In this document: in pieces, positions 1 to 7,086 of the stretch
How positions within the stretch are numbered: position 1 is the stretch's first letter
Layout of the letters: every line of letters begins with the position of its first letter
Source of the DNA: Desulfobacteraceae bacterium
GTDB taxonomy: Bacteria; Desulfobacterota; Desulfobacteria; Desulfobacterales; Desulfobacteraceae
Length of the DNA stretch: 12,225 bases
NCBI GenBank assembly: GCA_003354055.1
Contig: PIVQ01000149.1
Coordinates: 1-12,225, forward strand
Reading direction: 5' to 3'
Made by a program: the position numbers and the translations under genes
The notes under the pieces: model-generated
Told to the model about the DNA's origin: nothing
The model's input: only the letters and a program-made list of their open reading frames with translations
The model's database searches: none

Positions 1-30
1 AAGATCAAGTAATTTTGGAGCCGATCCTTA
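1..30. repeat. 30-bp direct repeat, copy A (truncated by window edge?)
   Basis: This stretch, beginning AAGATCAAGT and ending CGATCCTTA, is identical over 30 bases to 3782-3811 in the same orientation. Identity stops at base 31 (A here, G in the other copy). On the left the match runs into the window edge, so the true repeat may be longer. Both copies lie just upstream of a plus-strand gene, about 95 bases before the fumarase start and about 42 bases before the NmrA-like gene. No long reading frame crosses either copy. It could be an intergenic dispersed repeat, an insertion-sequence end or a shared control element; the sequence does not decide. Confidence 0.75.
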
Positions 31-70
31 AGAACCAAAGTTATGTAATACGGTATACAAAAAAAATCAG

Positions 71-103
71 CAGGCAGTGGGGCGATAACAGCCCCACTGC
101 CTG
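71..103. promoter_or_regulatory. perfect hairpin in the fumarase 5' region
   Basis: Bases 71-82 (CAGGCAGTGGGG) and 92-103 (CCCCACTGCCTG) are exact reverse complements. The pair 83/91 can extend the stem to 13 bp with a 7-base loop. On the minus strand the stem is followed by a run of eight T; on the plus strand it is followed only by TTGTACTT. It could be the terminator of a gene left of the window. It ends 21 bases before the fumarase ATG, however, so any fumarase promoter must lie upstream of it and the hairpin would then be in the mRNA leader. There it may act as a 5' stabiliser or attenuator. Structure is certain, role is inferred. Confidence 0.6.
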
Positions 104-124
104 TTGTACTTAAGAGGAAAAGAT

Positions 125-1735
125 ATGACTGAATTTAAATTTGAAACCATGTTTCCTTTGGGAAAAGATGATACCGAGTATCGGCAGCTTTCCAAAGAGC
201 ATATAAGGGTGAGAGATTTTGAGGGCAGAGAAGTCCTCATGGTGGAGCCACAGGCCCTGAGCATATTGTCCGAGGCCGCCTTCAAGGATGTTGCCCACCT
301 CTACCGTGCAGATCATCTTGAAAAACTGCGCGCCATTATTGATGACGTTGAAAGTTCCGATAATGACCGGTATGTGGCGCTGGAACTGTTGAAAAACGCA
401 GCCATTGCATCTGAAAAAGTATATCCCATGTGCCAGGATACTGGTACTGCCATTGTCATGGGTAAAAAAGGTCAACAGGTCTGGACCTGGTCTGACGATG
501 AGAAAGAGCTTTCAAAAGGCGCCTTTGACGCCTATACCAAGAATTATCTGCGGTATTCCCAGAATGCTCCCCTGACCATGTATAAGGAAGCCAATACAAA
601 GAATAACATGCCTGCCCAGGTGGATATTTCCGCCATCGAAGGGGAAGAGTACAAGTTTCTGTTCATGGCCAAAGGCGGGGGATCTGCCAACAAGACGGCC
701 CTGTTCCAGATGACAAAGGCGGTTCTCAACTCAGAAGAGATCCTGATCAACTTCATGCTGGAAAAGATGAAAGCTTTGGGTACGGCTGCTTGTCCGCCGT
801 ATCACATTGCCTTTGTCATTGGCGGTACCACAGCTGAAATCAACCTAAAGGCTGTCAAACTTGCTTCAGCCCGTTATCTGGATACCCTTCCCACCGAGGG
901 CAGCGAGCTTGGTCATGCATTCAGGGACATTGATCTGGAAGACAAGGTATTGGCCCGCTCCCAGAAGCTTGGCCTTGGCGCTCAGTTCGGCGGCAAGCAC
1001 TTTGCACTGGATATCCGGGTGATCCGTATGCCCCGACATGGAGCCTCCTGTCCCATCGGCATCGGCGTGTCCTGTTCTGCCGACCGTCAGATTAAAGGTA
1101 AAATTACCCGGGACGGCATCTTTTTAGAGCAGCTTGAAGAAAATCCGGGTCGCTTCCTGCCGGCTACCGAGCCTGAAATGACTCCGGCTATAGAAATCAA
1201 TTTGGACCGGTCTATGGACGAGATCCGGGCGGAGCTTTCCAAATATCCGGTTTCCACAAGGCTATCCCTGTCAGGAAAGATCATTGTGGGCAGGGATATC
1301 GCCCATGCCAAGTTTATGGAACGTTATGAGGCCGGCGACGGCTTGCCCGACTACATAAAGAACCATATCATCTACTATGCAGGCCCTGCCAAAACCCCTG
1401 AAGGTCAAGCCTCAGGTGCTTTCGGCCCCACAACTGCCGGCCGCATGGATCCCTATGTACCGGTGTTCCAGAAGGAAGGCGCCTCCATGATCATGCTGGC
1501 CAAGGGCAACAGAACCCAGCAGGTCACAGATGCCTGTAAAGAACACGGCGGATTCTACCTGGGATCTCCCGGTGGCCCTGCGGCCCGTCTGGGCAAGGAT
1601 TTCATCAAGAAGGTAGAACTTGTGGAATACGAGGAACTGGGAATGGAAGCCGTTTATATGATCACGGTGGAAAATTTCCCGGCCTTTATCATCGTGGATG
1701 ATAAGGGGAATGATTTTTACGCTGATTTGCTGTAA
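125..1735 (+). CDS. fumA: class I (iron-sulfur) fumarate hydratase
   Basis: This is a single-chain class I fumarase of 536 residues, catalysing the reversible hydration of fumarate to (S)-malate in the cytoplasm as part of the TCA cycle. The order is an N-terminal catalytic half (to about residue 340) followed by a C-terminal swivel-type domain, as in E. coli FumA/FumB. Three cysteines sit where the family binds its [4Fe-4S] cluster: C103 in PMCQDTGT, C223 in AACPPYH and C317 in [10 protein letters not shown]. The C-terminal segments [13 protein letters not shown] and [13 protein letters not shown] are typical. Start 125 is chosen because AAGAGGAAA (112-120) is a good ribosome site; an in-frame TTG at 104 would add seven residues overlapping that site. 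The length is normal and no residue seems missing. It is followed by a terminator, so it appears to end its transcript. FumA and FumB cannot be told apart here; the symbol denotes the class only. Confidence 0.96.
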   Translation: MTEFKFETMFPLGKDDTEYRQLSKEHIRVRDFEGREVLMVEPQALSILSEAAFKDVAHLYRADHLEKLRAIIDDVESSDNDRYVALELLKNAAIASEKVYPMCQDTGTAIVMGKKGQQVWTWSDDEKELSKGAFDAYTKNYLRYSQNAPLTMYKEANTKNNMPAQVDISAIEGEEYKFLFMAKGGGSANKTALFQMTKAVLNSEEILINFMLEKMKALGTAACPPYHIAFVIGGTTAEINLKAVKLASARYLDTLPTEGSELGHAFRDIDLEDKVLARSQKLGLGAQFGGKHFALDIRVIRMPRHGASCPIGIGVSCSADRQIKGKITRDGIFLEQLEENPGRFLPATEPEMTPAIEINLDRSMDEIRAELSKYPVSTRLSLSGKIIVGRDIAHAKFMERYEAGDGLPDYIKNHIIYYAGPAKTPEGQASGAFGPTTAGRMDPYVPVFQKEGASMIMLAKGNRTQQVTDACKEHGGFYLGSPGGPAARLGKDFIKKVELVEYEELGMEAVYMITVENFPAFIIVDDKGNDFYADLL

Positions 1736-1741
1736 ATAATA

Positions 1742-1935
1742 AGGCATCGGGGAATCATTTCCCGGGTCATGCGAGTGAGTATCAGATAGCCGCCACCGGG
1801 CCGGGTCGCCCGGAGGCGGCTATTGCTTTTTCAAAAAAGCCTGAAAAAACAATTTTATGCCGCCTTCCGGGCCACCCGACCCTGAGTGCCGAATTCAAAC
1901 ATGATAAACGATGTTACGGGGGATTCCCGAGCGCC
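1742..1935. repeat. nested palindromic intergenic element
   Basis: Three inverted pairs lie inside one another. The outer pair is 1743-1756 (GGCATCGGGGAATC) with 1922-1935 (GATTCCCGAGCGCC), imperfect. The middle pair is 1798-1823 with 1857-1882, which share GGGTCG-CCCGGA-GGCGGC-AT with a few mismatches and one-base gaps. The centre is GCTTTTT-CA-AAAAAGC at 1825-1840. The whole roughly 195-bp stretch can fold back on itself. This resembles a MITE or a BIME-like intergenic repeat that also supplies the fumarase terminator. I see no clear target-site duplication and no reading frame inside. Confidence 0.45.
1786..1831 (+). terminator. rho-independent terminator after fumarase
   Basis: The stem ATAGCCGCC (1786-1794) pairs with GGCGGCTAT (1815-1823). 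After one A-A mismatch, the inner stem CCGGGC (1796-1801) pairs with GCCCGG (1808-1813) around a 6-base loop. The stem is followed by TGCTTTTT. It lies about 50 bases after the fumarase stop codon on the same strand, a normal place for a terminator. Confidence 0.8.
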
Positions 1936-2109
1936 ACATGGAGCCGGGTAAAAATACAAGCTGACAGCAGGAGTTATAGAAAATGGGAAGTTATACTCAA
2001 CTGGAAAAGATGGTAAAAAAAATATAAACAATTGTTTTTATTCCTCTAATTTGGCGGTATAACAACAAAGAATATGAACAATAGTCGGTAGTAATTAGAA
2101 AAGAGAATA
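1936..2109. other. intergenic stretch upstream of the AraC gene
   Basis: Together with the palindromic element this makes a gap of about 370 bases between genes. It is AT-rich after about 1980. It holds a 14-codon frame at 1983-2027 (reading MGSYTQLEKMVKKI) with AGGAG ten bases upstream. That could be chance, a leader peptide or a scrap of a transposase N terminus. The end of this stretch carries the AAAAGAGA ribosome site of the next gene. I see no RNA gene and no convincing promoter pair. Confidence 0.4.
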
Positions 2110-2889
2110 ATGAAACAACTTCCCATGCATAAAAATATAGAATCATTTGGAAAGGATATTTTTATCATGGAAATGGATGAAATAGGCACAGAAAAGAAAC
2201 TGCCTTTTTACGCCGATGGTTTTGCAGGAATTATCTATTCAAAGTCAGCCAGCCCATTTTACCAGCAACCCAAAGGTAAAAAACTGCCTAATTTTTATTT
2301 ATGTGGTCAAACCGTTGAACCTATAACTCTGGAAGTAAATGGGGCTTTCAAACTAATTTGTATTCGATTGTATCCATTTGCTGTCCGAATATTGCTTGGT
2401 GTCGAGCCTAAGGTATTAAAGGATGATTGCTATGATCTTAGGCTTGTCGAAAATGTGGATACCCAATATACATTGGAAAAGTTGGAGCACTTGGAAGACT
2501 GGGATGATATTATAGAAGTTCTCGCAGATTATTTTAACGAGTTACTAAAAAATGCATCGGTTAATCCCGATTACAGAATCAAACTGGCAATAAACCTCAT
2601 TCTCAAGGCAAATGGGGCAATTAGTATCAAAGAACTGCGAGACAGATTATGCGTTACTGAAAGAACACTTGAAAGGCATTTTCTAAAAGAAATAGGTGTA
2701 ACCGCCAAGCAATTTACAAAAATTATTCAGTTTCGTTCTGCCATGAAACAAATGACGGAAACAGATTATGTTAATCTAACAGAGATTGGTTATGATAATC
2801 GTTTTGCCGATCAATCACACTTCATAAGATCCTTTAAAAGGTATGCGGGAAAAACTCCCAAAAAATTTCTGCAACAAATCTCCCTTTAA
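2110..2889 (+). CDS. AraC-family transcriptional regulator (type with short N-terminal sensory domain)
   Basis: This is a 259-residue DNA-binding regulator. The C terminus has the two helix-turn-helix units of the AraC/XylS family: the first at about 172-193 (SIKELRDRLCVTERTLERHF) and the second at about 222-243. The family signature runs from YDNRFADQSHF to RYAGKTPKKF (228-253). Residues 1-110 (PFYADGFAGIIY, PNFYLCGQT) resemble the small beta-rich sensory domain of many short AraC proteins, possibly the DUF6597 type; the ligand is unknown. The ATG at 2110 follows AAAAGAGA. The gene lies 102 bases ahead of the flavodoxin-domain gene on the same strand, and its likely target is that gene or itself. 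The A-rich codon use contrasts with fumarase and suggests different ancestry. The family is sure; the target is inference. Confidence 0.9.
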   Translation: MKQLPMHKNIESFGKDIFIMEMDEIGTEKKLPFYADGFAGIIYSKSASPFYQQPKGKKLPNFYLCGQTVEPITLEVNGAFKLICIRLYPFAVRILLGVEPKVLKDDCYDLRLVENVDTQYTLEKLEHLEDWDDIIEVLADYFNELLKNASVNPDYRIKLAINLILKANGAISIKELRDRLCVTERTLERHFLKEIGVTAKQFTKIIQFRSAMKQMTETDYVNLTEIGYDNRFADQSHFIRSFKRYAGKTPKKFLQQISL

Positions 2890-2991
2890 CCACCCTTATT
2901 TTCATTTTGTCGGTTTTGTTCAATTTTATCGATTGAATATTCATTAGTTTATTTTTAATTAATCATATTCCAAATATGGGAGGTGGCTACA

Positions 2992-3678
2992 ATGAAGGAT
3001 CAGACAAAAAGAGAATTTATCTTTGACAGCACTAAAATAATCGGTGTCACTATTGGCACAGCAGTCTTGGGAAAAGAGCTCCTTTATCCACAGGTAATTG
3101 AAGCCAAAGATGTCCAATTTCCAGAGGCAAGCTGCGGCATTAAAAATAAAGGCGGCCACAAAATTTTGGTTGCCTATGCCAGTGAATTTGGAACGACCGG
3201 TGAGGTTGCAGCAGCGATAGGAGATGTTTTATGTCAAGAGGGCAATTCAGTAGAAACGAAATGGATCAAAAATGTGAAAGACATAAACAATTATGACCAA
3301 GTAATTATTGGCAGTGCAATTCATACCGATAATTGGATGTCCGAAGCAACAGAGTTTGTGACAGCCAATCAGCATATCTTGAGCAAGCTGCCGGTGGCAT
3401 ACTTTTTTACTTGCCTGGCATTATCTAAGCGGAATGAAAAAGCTGAGCGTAAAGCCATGGAATATTCAGACAAATTATACGCGATGGTTCCTAAAGTTAA
3501 GCCTTTAAGCGTGGGACGTTTTGCCGGTGTACTGGACTATAGCAAGTGGTCTTTTTTCTCTCGCTTCATTGCGAAAGGTATATGTTCAATAATGGGATTT
3601 AAGGAAGGTGATTACCGGGACTGGGATGCCATCCGTGCATGGGCTAAAGATGCTCAATTAAAACTAAGTCTTGCTTAA
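2992..3678 (+). CDS. flavodoxin-domain protein with Tat-like N terminus
   Basis: This 228-residue protein has a flavodoxin fold resembling the Flavodoxin_5/HemG-like group, which binds FMN and moves electrons. The phosphate-binding loop is at residues 58-70 (ILVAYASEFGTTG) and a second FMN-contact strand is VIIGSAIHTDNW (105-116). The end, DWDAIRAWAKD (210-220), also suits that group. Residues 1-37 look like an export signal: TKREF followed by an uncharged stretch IIGVTIGTAVLG. The twin-arginine position reads KR, not RR, so Tat export is uncertain; it could instead be a degenerate signal or a membrane anchor. ATG 2992 follows GGAGGT (2979-2984) at ideal spacing; a GTG at 2983 lies inside that site and is rejected. 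An AraC regulator precedes it. It is longer than a classical flavodoxin (about 150 residues) because of the N-terminal extension. The electron partner is unknown. Confidence 0.85.
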   Translation: MKDQTKREFIFDSTKIIGVTIGTAVLGKELLYPQVIEAKDVQFPEASCGIKNKGGHKILVAYASEFGTTGEVAAAIGDVLCQEGNSVETKWIKNVKDINNYDQVIIGSAIHTDNWMSEATEFVTANQHILSKLPVAYFFTCLALSKRNEKAERKAMEYSDKLYAMVPKVKPLSVGRFAGVLDYSKWSFFSRFIAKGICSIMGFKEGDYRDWDAIRAWAKDAQLKLSLA

Positions 3679-3781
3679 AAATAATTGTTAGGCATCACAT
3701 AGATGAGCAGAGTGCGTTACAAAATAACTTGATCTAAATTGTTTCCAAAACCCCTTAAAAGACTGGGAATTTTTAAAACAA

Positions 3782-3811
3782 AAGATCAAGTAATTTTGGA
3801 GCCGATCCTTA
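3782..3811. repeat. 30-bp direct repeat, copy B
   Basis: This is the second exact copy of the sequence at 1-30. Nine bases of it (AGATCAAGT, 3783-3791) are also inverted at 3727-3735 (ACTTGATCT), giving a 9-bp dyad that spans 3727-3791. The copy lies between the flavodoxin-domain gene and the NmrA-like gene, ending 42 bases before the latter's ATG. The 175-base gap around it shows no reading frame I would believe and no clear terminator. Confidence 0.75.
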
Positions 3812-3853
3812 GCACTTGTCTGAAATCTGTAAATATAATCAAAGGAGAATATT

Positions 3854-4708
3854 ATGAAAGACGCAAGTAAGAATCCGCAGCAAACGAATAACATTTTGGT
3901 GATTGGCGGCACTGGCAAGACTGGGCGTCGTGTGGTGGAGCGGCTTAAAACACGCGATATACCGGTAAGGATCGGTTCACGAGCCGGTGATCCGCCGTTC
4001 GATTGGGAAAACCCGGAAACCTGGGCAGGTGTTTTGGATGGAATGGACGCGGTCTACATCACATTTCAGCCCGATCTGGCTATCCCTGGTGCACGGAAAA
4101 CCATTGAGAAATTTACATCTCTGGCAGCTAAAAGTGGAATACAAAAAATGGTTTTACTGTCAGGGAAAGGTGAAAAAGAAGCTGAGCTTTGTGAACAGGT
4201 AGTGATGAATGCGGGAACGGATTGGACGATTGTTCGGGCTAGCTGGTTTAATCAGAATTTCAGTGAAAGCTTCTTTCTTGATCCAATTTTGGCTGGCCAC
4301 GTTGCACTGCCCAGAGGGGAAGCACTTGTGCCATTTGTTGACACGGATGACATTGCTGATGTCGTTGTGGAAGCGCTCTTGAATGACGACCATATCGGTC
4401 AAACATATGAATTGACAGGTCCACGGCAGTTGACATTTAAACAAGTTACTGAAGAGATTTCAGATTTTACCGGCAGGGATATAGCGTTTACTGCAATTAC
4501 GATGGATGAATACGAAAAAATGCTAAGGGAGTATGAAGTCCCGGAAGATATCATATGGTTGATCAATTATCTTTTCACGGAGGTTTTAGTTGAGACAAAT
4601 TCCATTATCACCAATGACATACAAAAAGTACTTGGAAGGAAAGCAAAAGATTTTACTGAATATGCCAGAGAGACAGCTTCAACGGGAATCTGGAATCCAG
4701 TGAAATAA
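3854..4708 (+). CDS. NmrA-type NAD(P)-binding atypical SDR
   Basis: This 284-residue protein has an N-terminal Rossmann fold: ILVIGGTGKTGRRVVERL (14-31) carries the GxxGxxG nucleotide loop (G18, G21, G24). After it comes a typical NmrA/SDR_a5 layout: AVYITFQPD (66-74), IQKMVLLSGKG (96-106), a TDWTIVRASWFNQNF segment (122-136) and FVDTDDIADVVVEAL (161-175). The usual SDR YxxxK catalytic pair is not evident, as is normal for this group, whose members are either NADPH-dependent quinone or other reductases or redox-sensing regulators. It is expected to be cytoplasmic and has no signal. AAGGAG at 3842-3847 sets the ATG. It converges with the SDR gene across a 112-base gap. The substrate cannot be read from sequence; QorB-like quinone reductase is one possibility. 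Confidence 0.85.
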   Translation: MKDASKNPQQTNNILVIGGTGKTGRRVVERLKTRDIPVRIGSRAGDPPFDWENPETWAGVLDGMDAVYITFQPDLAIPGARKTIEKFTSLAAKSGIQKMVLLSGKGEKEAELCEQVVMNAGTDWTIVRASWFNQNFSESFFLDPILAGHVALPRGEALVPFVDTDDIADVVVEALLNDDHIGQTYELTGPRQLTFKQVTEEISDFTGRDIAFTAITMDEYEKMLREYEVPEDIIWLINYLFTEVLVETNSIITNDIQKVLGRKAKDFTEYARETASTGIWNPVK

Positions 4709-4820
4709 TTCTGAAACATCGATGCTAAATGAGCCTGGACGTTCAAGGTATCGCAAATTTTCATGCTCTCGTTCGCACGGTCAAAAAAGTTCAGGTTCCG
4801 CCAATTTTTCCATGGTTTAG

Positions 4821-5678
4821 TCAAACTTGAAGGTTCATAAGGTCGAATTTTTCAAGCATGAAATTATGAAAATTTTTATCATCCAAACGGTCACGTTTCC
4901 CGAGGAACTCATCACATAATGGACCTGTAGAATAGACAGGGTTTGGTGCATCCGATAAGATAGCCTCTACTATCAGGTCAGCAATTAAATCTGGTTCAGG
5001 AATAGACAGACCATTAAAAAGTTTTCCAGTTGCTGCTCCAGTTGCTTGATAAATCGGTTTATAATCCGGATCTGTACGGCTCATAAGATCGCCTGATACT
5101 TCATTGCCAACGTCATTAAATTCTGTAGCAACCGGTCCTGGGCGCATAGCAATCACACGTATCCCAAAGGGAGCAAGCTCTAAACGCAGTGCATCAGTGA
5201 TCCCTTCCACGGCATACTTTGAAGCCGCATAGACGCCACTGCCTGGAAAGGTAAATTTACCAACAAGGGAGCTGAGATTTATAATAGTGCCTGCTCTCAA
5301 CGTACGCATTCCTGGCAGACAGGCTTGGGTAACTCCAATTAAAGCGAATAAGTTGACCTCAAATAAACGGCGGGCGGCCTCGATTGAGACATCTTCCACC
5401 ACACCCCTAATACTATATCCGGCATTGTTTACAAGAACCGAGATTGGATTTTGTAACGCTGAAAGGTATCGACAAATGTCTTTTATTTCAGCATCATTTG
5501 AAAGATCCACTTGTTTAGGGGTAACATTCTGGAACTGATTTGCAAGTTCGTTTAATTGCTTCTCCCTCCTGGCTACAGCGATGACATGAAATCCTTTTTC
5601 TGCCAATTTTATGGCTGTAACTCGTCCAATGCCACTACTGGCTCCGGTTATCAGAGCGGTTTTCTTTGAGTTGTCCAT
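4821..5678 (-). CDS. classical short-chain dehydrogenase/reductase (SDR)
   Basis: This is a 285-residue NAD(P)(H)-dependent oxidoreductase with all the classical SDR marks: TGASSGIG (11-18) for nucleotide binding, NNAG (84-87), N109 in the FEVNLFALIG helix, the catalytic serine in INLSSL (S136/S137), and Y150 and K154 in YAASK. PGPVATEF (180-187) follows as usual. VARREKQL after the second strand, with basic residues, suggests NADPH preference. The start is supported by AAGGAGGA just upstream on the minus strand (5685-5692). The gene is divergent from the second AraC gene over 176 bases, an arrangement in which the regulator often controls the reductase. It is about 30 residues longer than a minimal SDR at the C terminus, which is common in this subgroup. 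The substrate is unknown. Confidence 0.92.
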   Translation of the reverse strand: MDNSKKTALITGASSGIGRVTAIKLAEKGFHVIAVARREKQLNELANQFQNVTPKQVDLSNDAEIKDICRYLSALQNPISVLVNNAGYSIRGVVEDVSIEAARRLFEVNLFALIGVTQACLPGMRTLRAGTIINLSSLVGKFTFPGSGVYAASKYAVEGITDALRLELAPFGIRVIAMRPGPVATEFNDVGNEVSGDLMSRTDPDYKPIYQATGAATGKLFNGLSIPEPDLIADLIVEAILSDAPNPVYSTGPLCDEFLGKRDRLDDKNFHNFMLEKFDLMNLQV

Positions 5679-5854
5679 CTTGTCCTCCTTTAAAATCGAA
5701 AAAAAATGGGTACATGCTATATTAGATATATTTAATGTGATTTTAAATAGACAATACCGTATAAATCATGCCTATTCCTACTTTTTTGTGATTATAGCTA
5801 TTTTTTTAACTGGTGCATGATATGGTGGCTGGATAGTAATTAAAGGAGTTTACA
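5679..5854. promoter_or_regulatory. divergent SDR / AraC control region
   Basis: This 176-base AT-rich spacer must hold promoters for both flanking genes. For the minus-strand SDR, a candidate is -35 TTGTCT (5754-5749) and -10 TATATC (5730-5725) with an 18-base spacer. Directly upstream of that -35 is the odd palindrome ATACCGTAT (5754-5762). A 7-bp inverted pair, ATCATGC (5765-5771) and GCATGAT (5815-5821), lies towards the AraC side. Ribosome sites flank the region: AAGGAGGA for the SDR and AAAGGAG (5842-5848) for the regulator. No plus-strand promoter stood out. The assignments are visual matches only. Confidence 0.4.
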
Positions 5855-6727
5855 ATGTGTGAAATTATCGATTTAATGGATCAGCTTGCTGAAAAAGAGG
5901 GTTTTAATTATACCTCTCTTTCCGGTGTTAAGATTTTTAAAGCCTCACAATATCTGCCCCGGCAACCTCTCTGTTATGAACAAGGGATAATTATTGTCGG
6001 TCAGGGTTCCAAACGGGTGTTTCTGGGGGAAAACGAATATGAATATAATCCAGATAACTATCTCGTACTTACCGTACCTTTGCCAGTTGAGTGTGAGACT
6101 AAAGACATCCCCTTTCTAGCACTCATGGTGGATATCAATATAGGGATACTCAACCGTATCATTGAGCAGATGGACAATCATATCGACCATTCTCTTCTGA
6201 AGCAAAAAGATAAACACCAGGGACTTTTTCTTGCTCATACAACTCAGGAGATAAAAAATTCGGTCGTAAGATTACTGAGCACTCTTCAGTCGGATGTTGA
6301 AAGTAAGGTGATTGGTCCGGGGATTGTCCATGAACTGGTTTTCCGAATCATGTGCGGAGAGAACGCCGCTCCTCTCTATGCGCTTGCTATGAAAAATACA
6401 AACTTGTCCAAAATTGACAGGGCCCTCAGGCAGATCCATGAAAATTATCAGCACGCCATGAATATAGACAAACTTGCAGGACTGGTCAACATGAGTCCAT
6501 CCGCCTTTCACAAAGCATTTAAAGAGGTGACCTCATCCTCTCCTATCCAGTACCTGAAAAAGATAAGACTCGACAAAGCCCGGTCGCTTTTGATGAAGCA
6601 TGGAATACGTGTTAATGAGGTGGCCACAGAGGTTGGCTATGAGAGTGCCACCCAGTTCAGCAGAGAATTTAAGCGATATTTTGGCAAGACCCCGGTCAGC
6701 GTCATTGATAACCGCAGTTACTTGTGA
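5855..6727 (+). CDS. AraC-family regulator with AraC_N-type sensory domain
   Basis: This 290-residue regulator differs in its sensor half from the AraC protein at 2110. Residues about 20-170 match the AraC_N layout: the opening YTSLSGVKIFKAS, a YEQGIIIVGQGSKRVFLGENEYEYNPDNYLVLTVPLPVECE core, then a helical linker. The DNA-binding half holds helix-turn-helix one at about 204-224 (IDKLAGLVNMSPSAFHKAFKEV) and two at about 253-275, ending GYESATQFSREFKRYFGKTP. The ATG follows AAAGGAG. Family members, for example E. coli YqhC as I recall it, control neighbouring aldehyde or keto reductases. The divergent SDR is therefore the natural target, and the NmrA-like gene a possible second one. The family is certain, the target inferred. 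Confidence 0.92.
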   Translation: MCEIIDLMDQLAEKEGFNYTSLSGVKIFKASQYLPRQPLCYEQGIIIVGQGSKRVFLGENEYEYNPDNYLVLTVPLPVECETKDIPFLALMVDINIGILNRIIEQMDNHIDHSLLKQKDKHQGLFLAHTTQEIKNSVVRLLSTLQSDVESKVIGPGIVHELVFRIMCGENAAPLYALAMKNTNLSKIDRALRQIHENYQHAMNIDKLAGLVNMSPSAFHKAFKEVTSSSPIQYLKKIRLDKARSLLMKHGIRVNEVATEVGYESATQFSREFKRYFGKTPVSVIDNRSYL

Positions 6728-6730
6728 TTT

Positions 6731-6771
6731 TCTAACAATGGAAAAAGATGTTTGAACGTGATATTGTTAGA
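6731..6771. repeat. 9-bp perfect inverted repeat between regulator and small exported protein
   Basis: TCTAACAAT (6731-6739) and ATTGTTAGA (6763-6771) are exact reverse complements. The pairing extends outward by one G-T and two T-A pairs. The loop is 23 bases and no T-run follows, so a simple terminator is unlikely. It begins 3 bases after the AraC stop and ends 21 bases before the next ATG. It could be an operator or a leader RNA stem. Confidence 0.5.
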
Positions 6772-6792
6772 GAAATGTTTATAGAGGACAAA

Positions 6793-7086
6793 ATGAAAAA
6801 ACTCATATATATAGTTACCGTTTTTCTGCTCCTGGGAACACCTTTCCTGTGGGCGGATGAAATTGTTTTAAAGACCGGAGAAATTATTTCCGGGGATGTC
6901 CTGGATCTGACGGAAAATACCCTGAGTATAACCGTTGACGGTCAGGAAAAAGTTATTGACAGAGTAGGAATTGAAGCGGTGTTTCTCGGTGAGCAGGCTC
7001 CGTTTTCAACCAATGGGTATCCGGGGCTTTTGGCCGGCTCCCCTTCCAACCAACCTGGTGCACAAAGAGATGAACTCGACGAATAG
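6793..7086 (+). CDS. small exported protein of unknown function
   Basis: This 97-residue protein has a clear signal peptide: MKKLIYIVTVFLLLGTPFLWA, with likely cleavage after A21 before DEIVLK. The mature part opens with a short beta-rich unit, EIVLKTGEIISGDVLDLTENTLSITVDGQEKVIDRVGIEAVFL cut into strands at about 23-64, the pattern of small Sm-like or SH3-like barrels seen in many exported bacterial proteins (VLKxGxxxxG... then ...DIxxI). The tail (65-97) is rich in G, P, S and N and probably unstructured. ATG 6793 is chosen because GAGGA (6784-6788) precedes it and the signal peptide starts there; the in-frame ATG at 6748 has no such site. Its end overlaps the start of the next gene by 17 bases, so the two are likely made together. 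Confidence 0.75.
   Translation: MKKLIYIVTVFLLLGTPFLWADEIVLKTGEIISGDVLDLTENTLSITVDGQEKVIDRVGIEAVFLGEQAPFSTNGYPGLLAGSPSNQPGAQRDELDE

Noticed and set aside
104..124. TTG start extending fumarase by seven residues
   Set aside because: The extension overlaps the AAGAGGAAA ribosome site that serves ATG 125.
1412..1747. Minus-strand frame opposite the fumarase end
   Set aside because: It is the antisense shadow of a strongly conserved enzyme, with no ribosome site or recognisable protein character.
3834..3839. Perfect TATAAT before the NmrA-like gene
   Set aside because: A start seven bases later would fall in the ribosome site itself and no fair -35 lies upstream; A/T-rich chance match is likelier.
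3688..3918. Minus-strand frame across the second 30-bp repeat
   Set aside because: It runs into the start of the NmrA-like gene, has no good ribosome site and no family likeness; noted only because the repeat could derive from a coding end.
4709..4820. Terminator between the convergent NmrA-like and SDR genes
   Set aside because: I could find no stem followed by a T-run on either strand in this 112-base gap.
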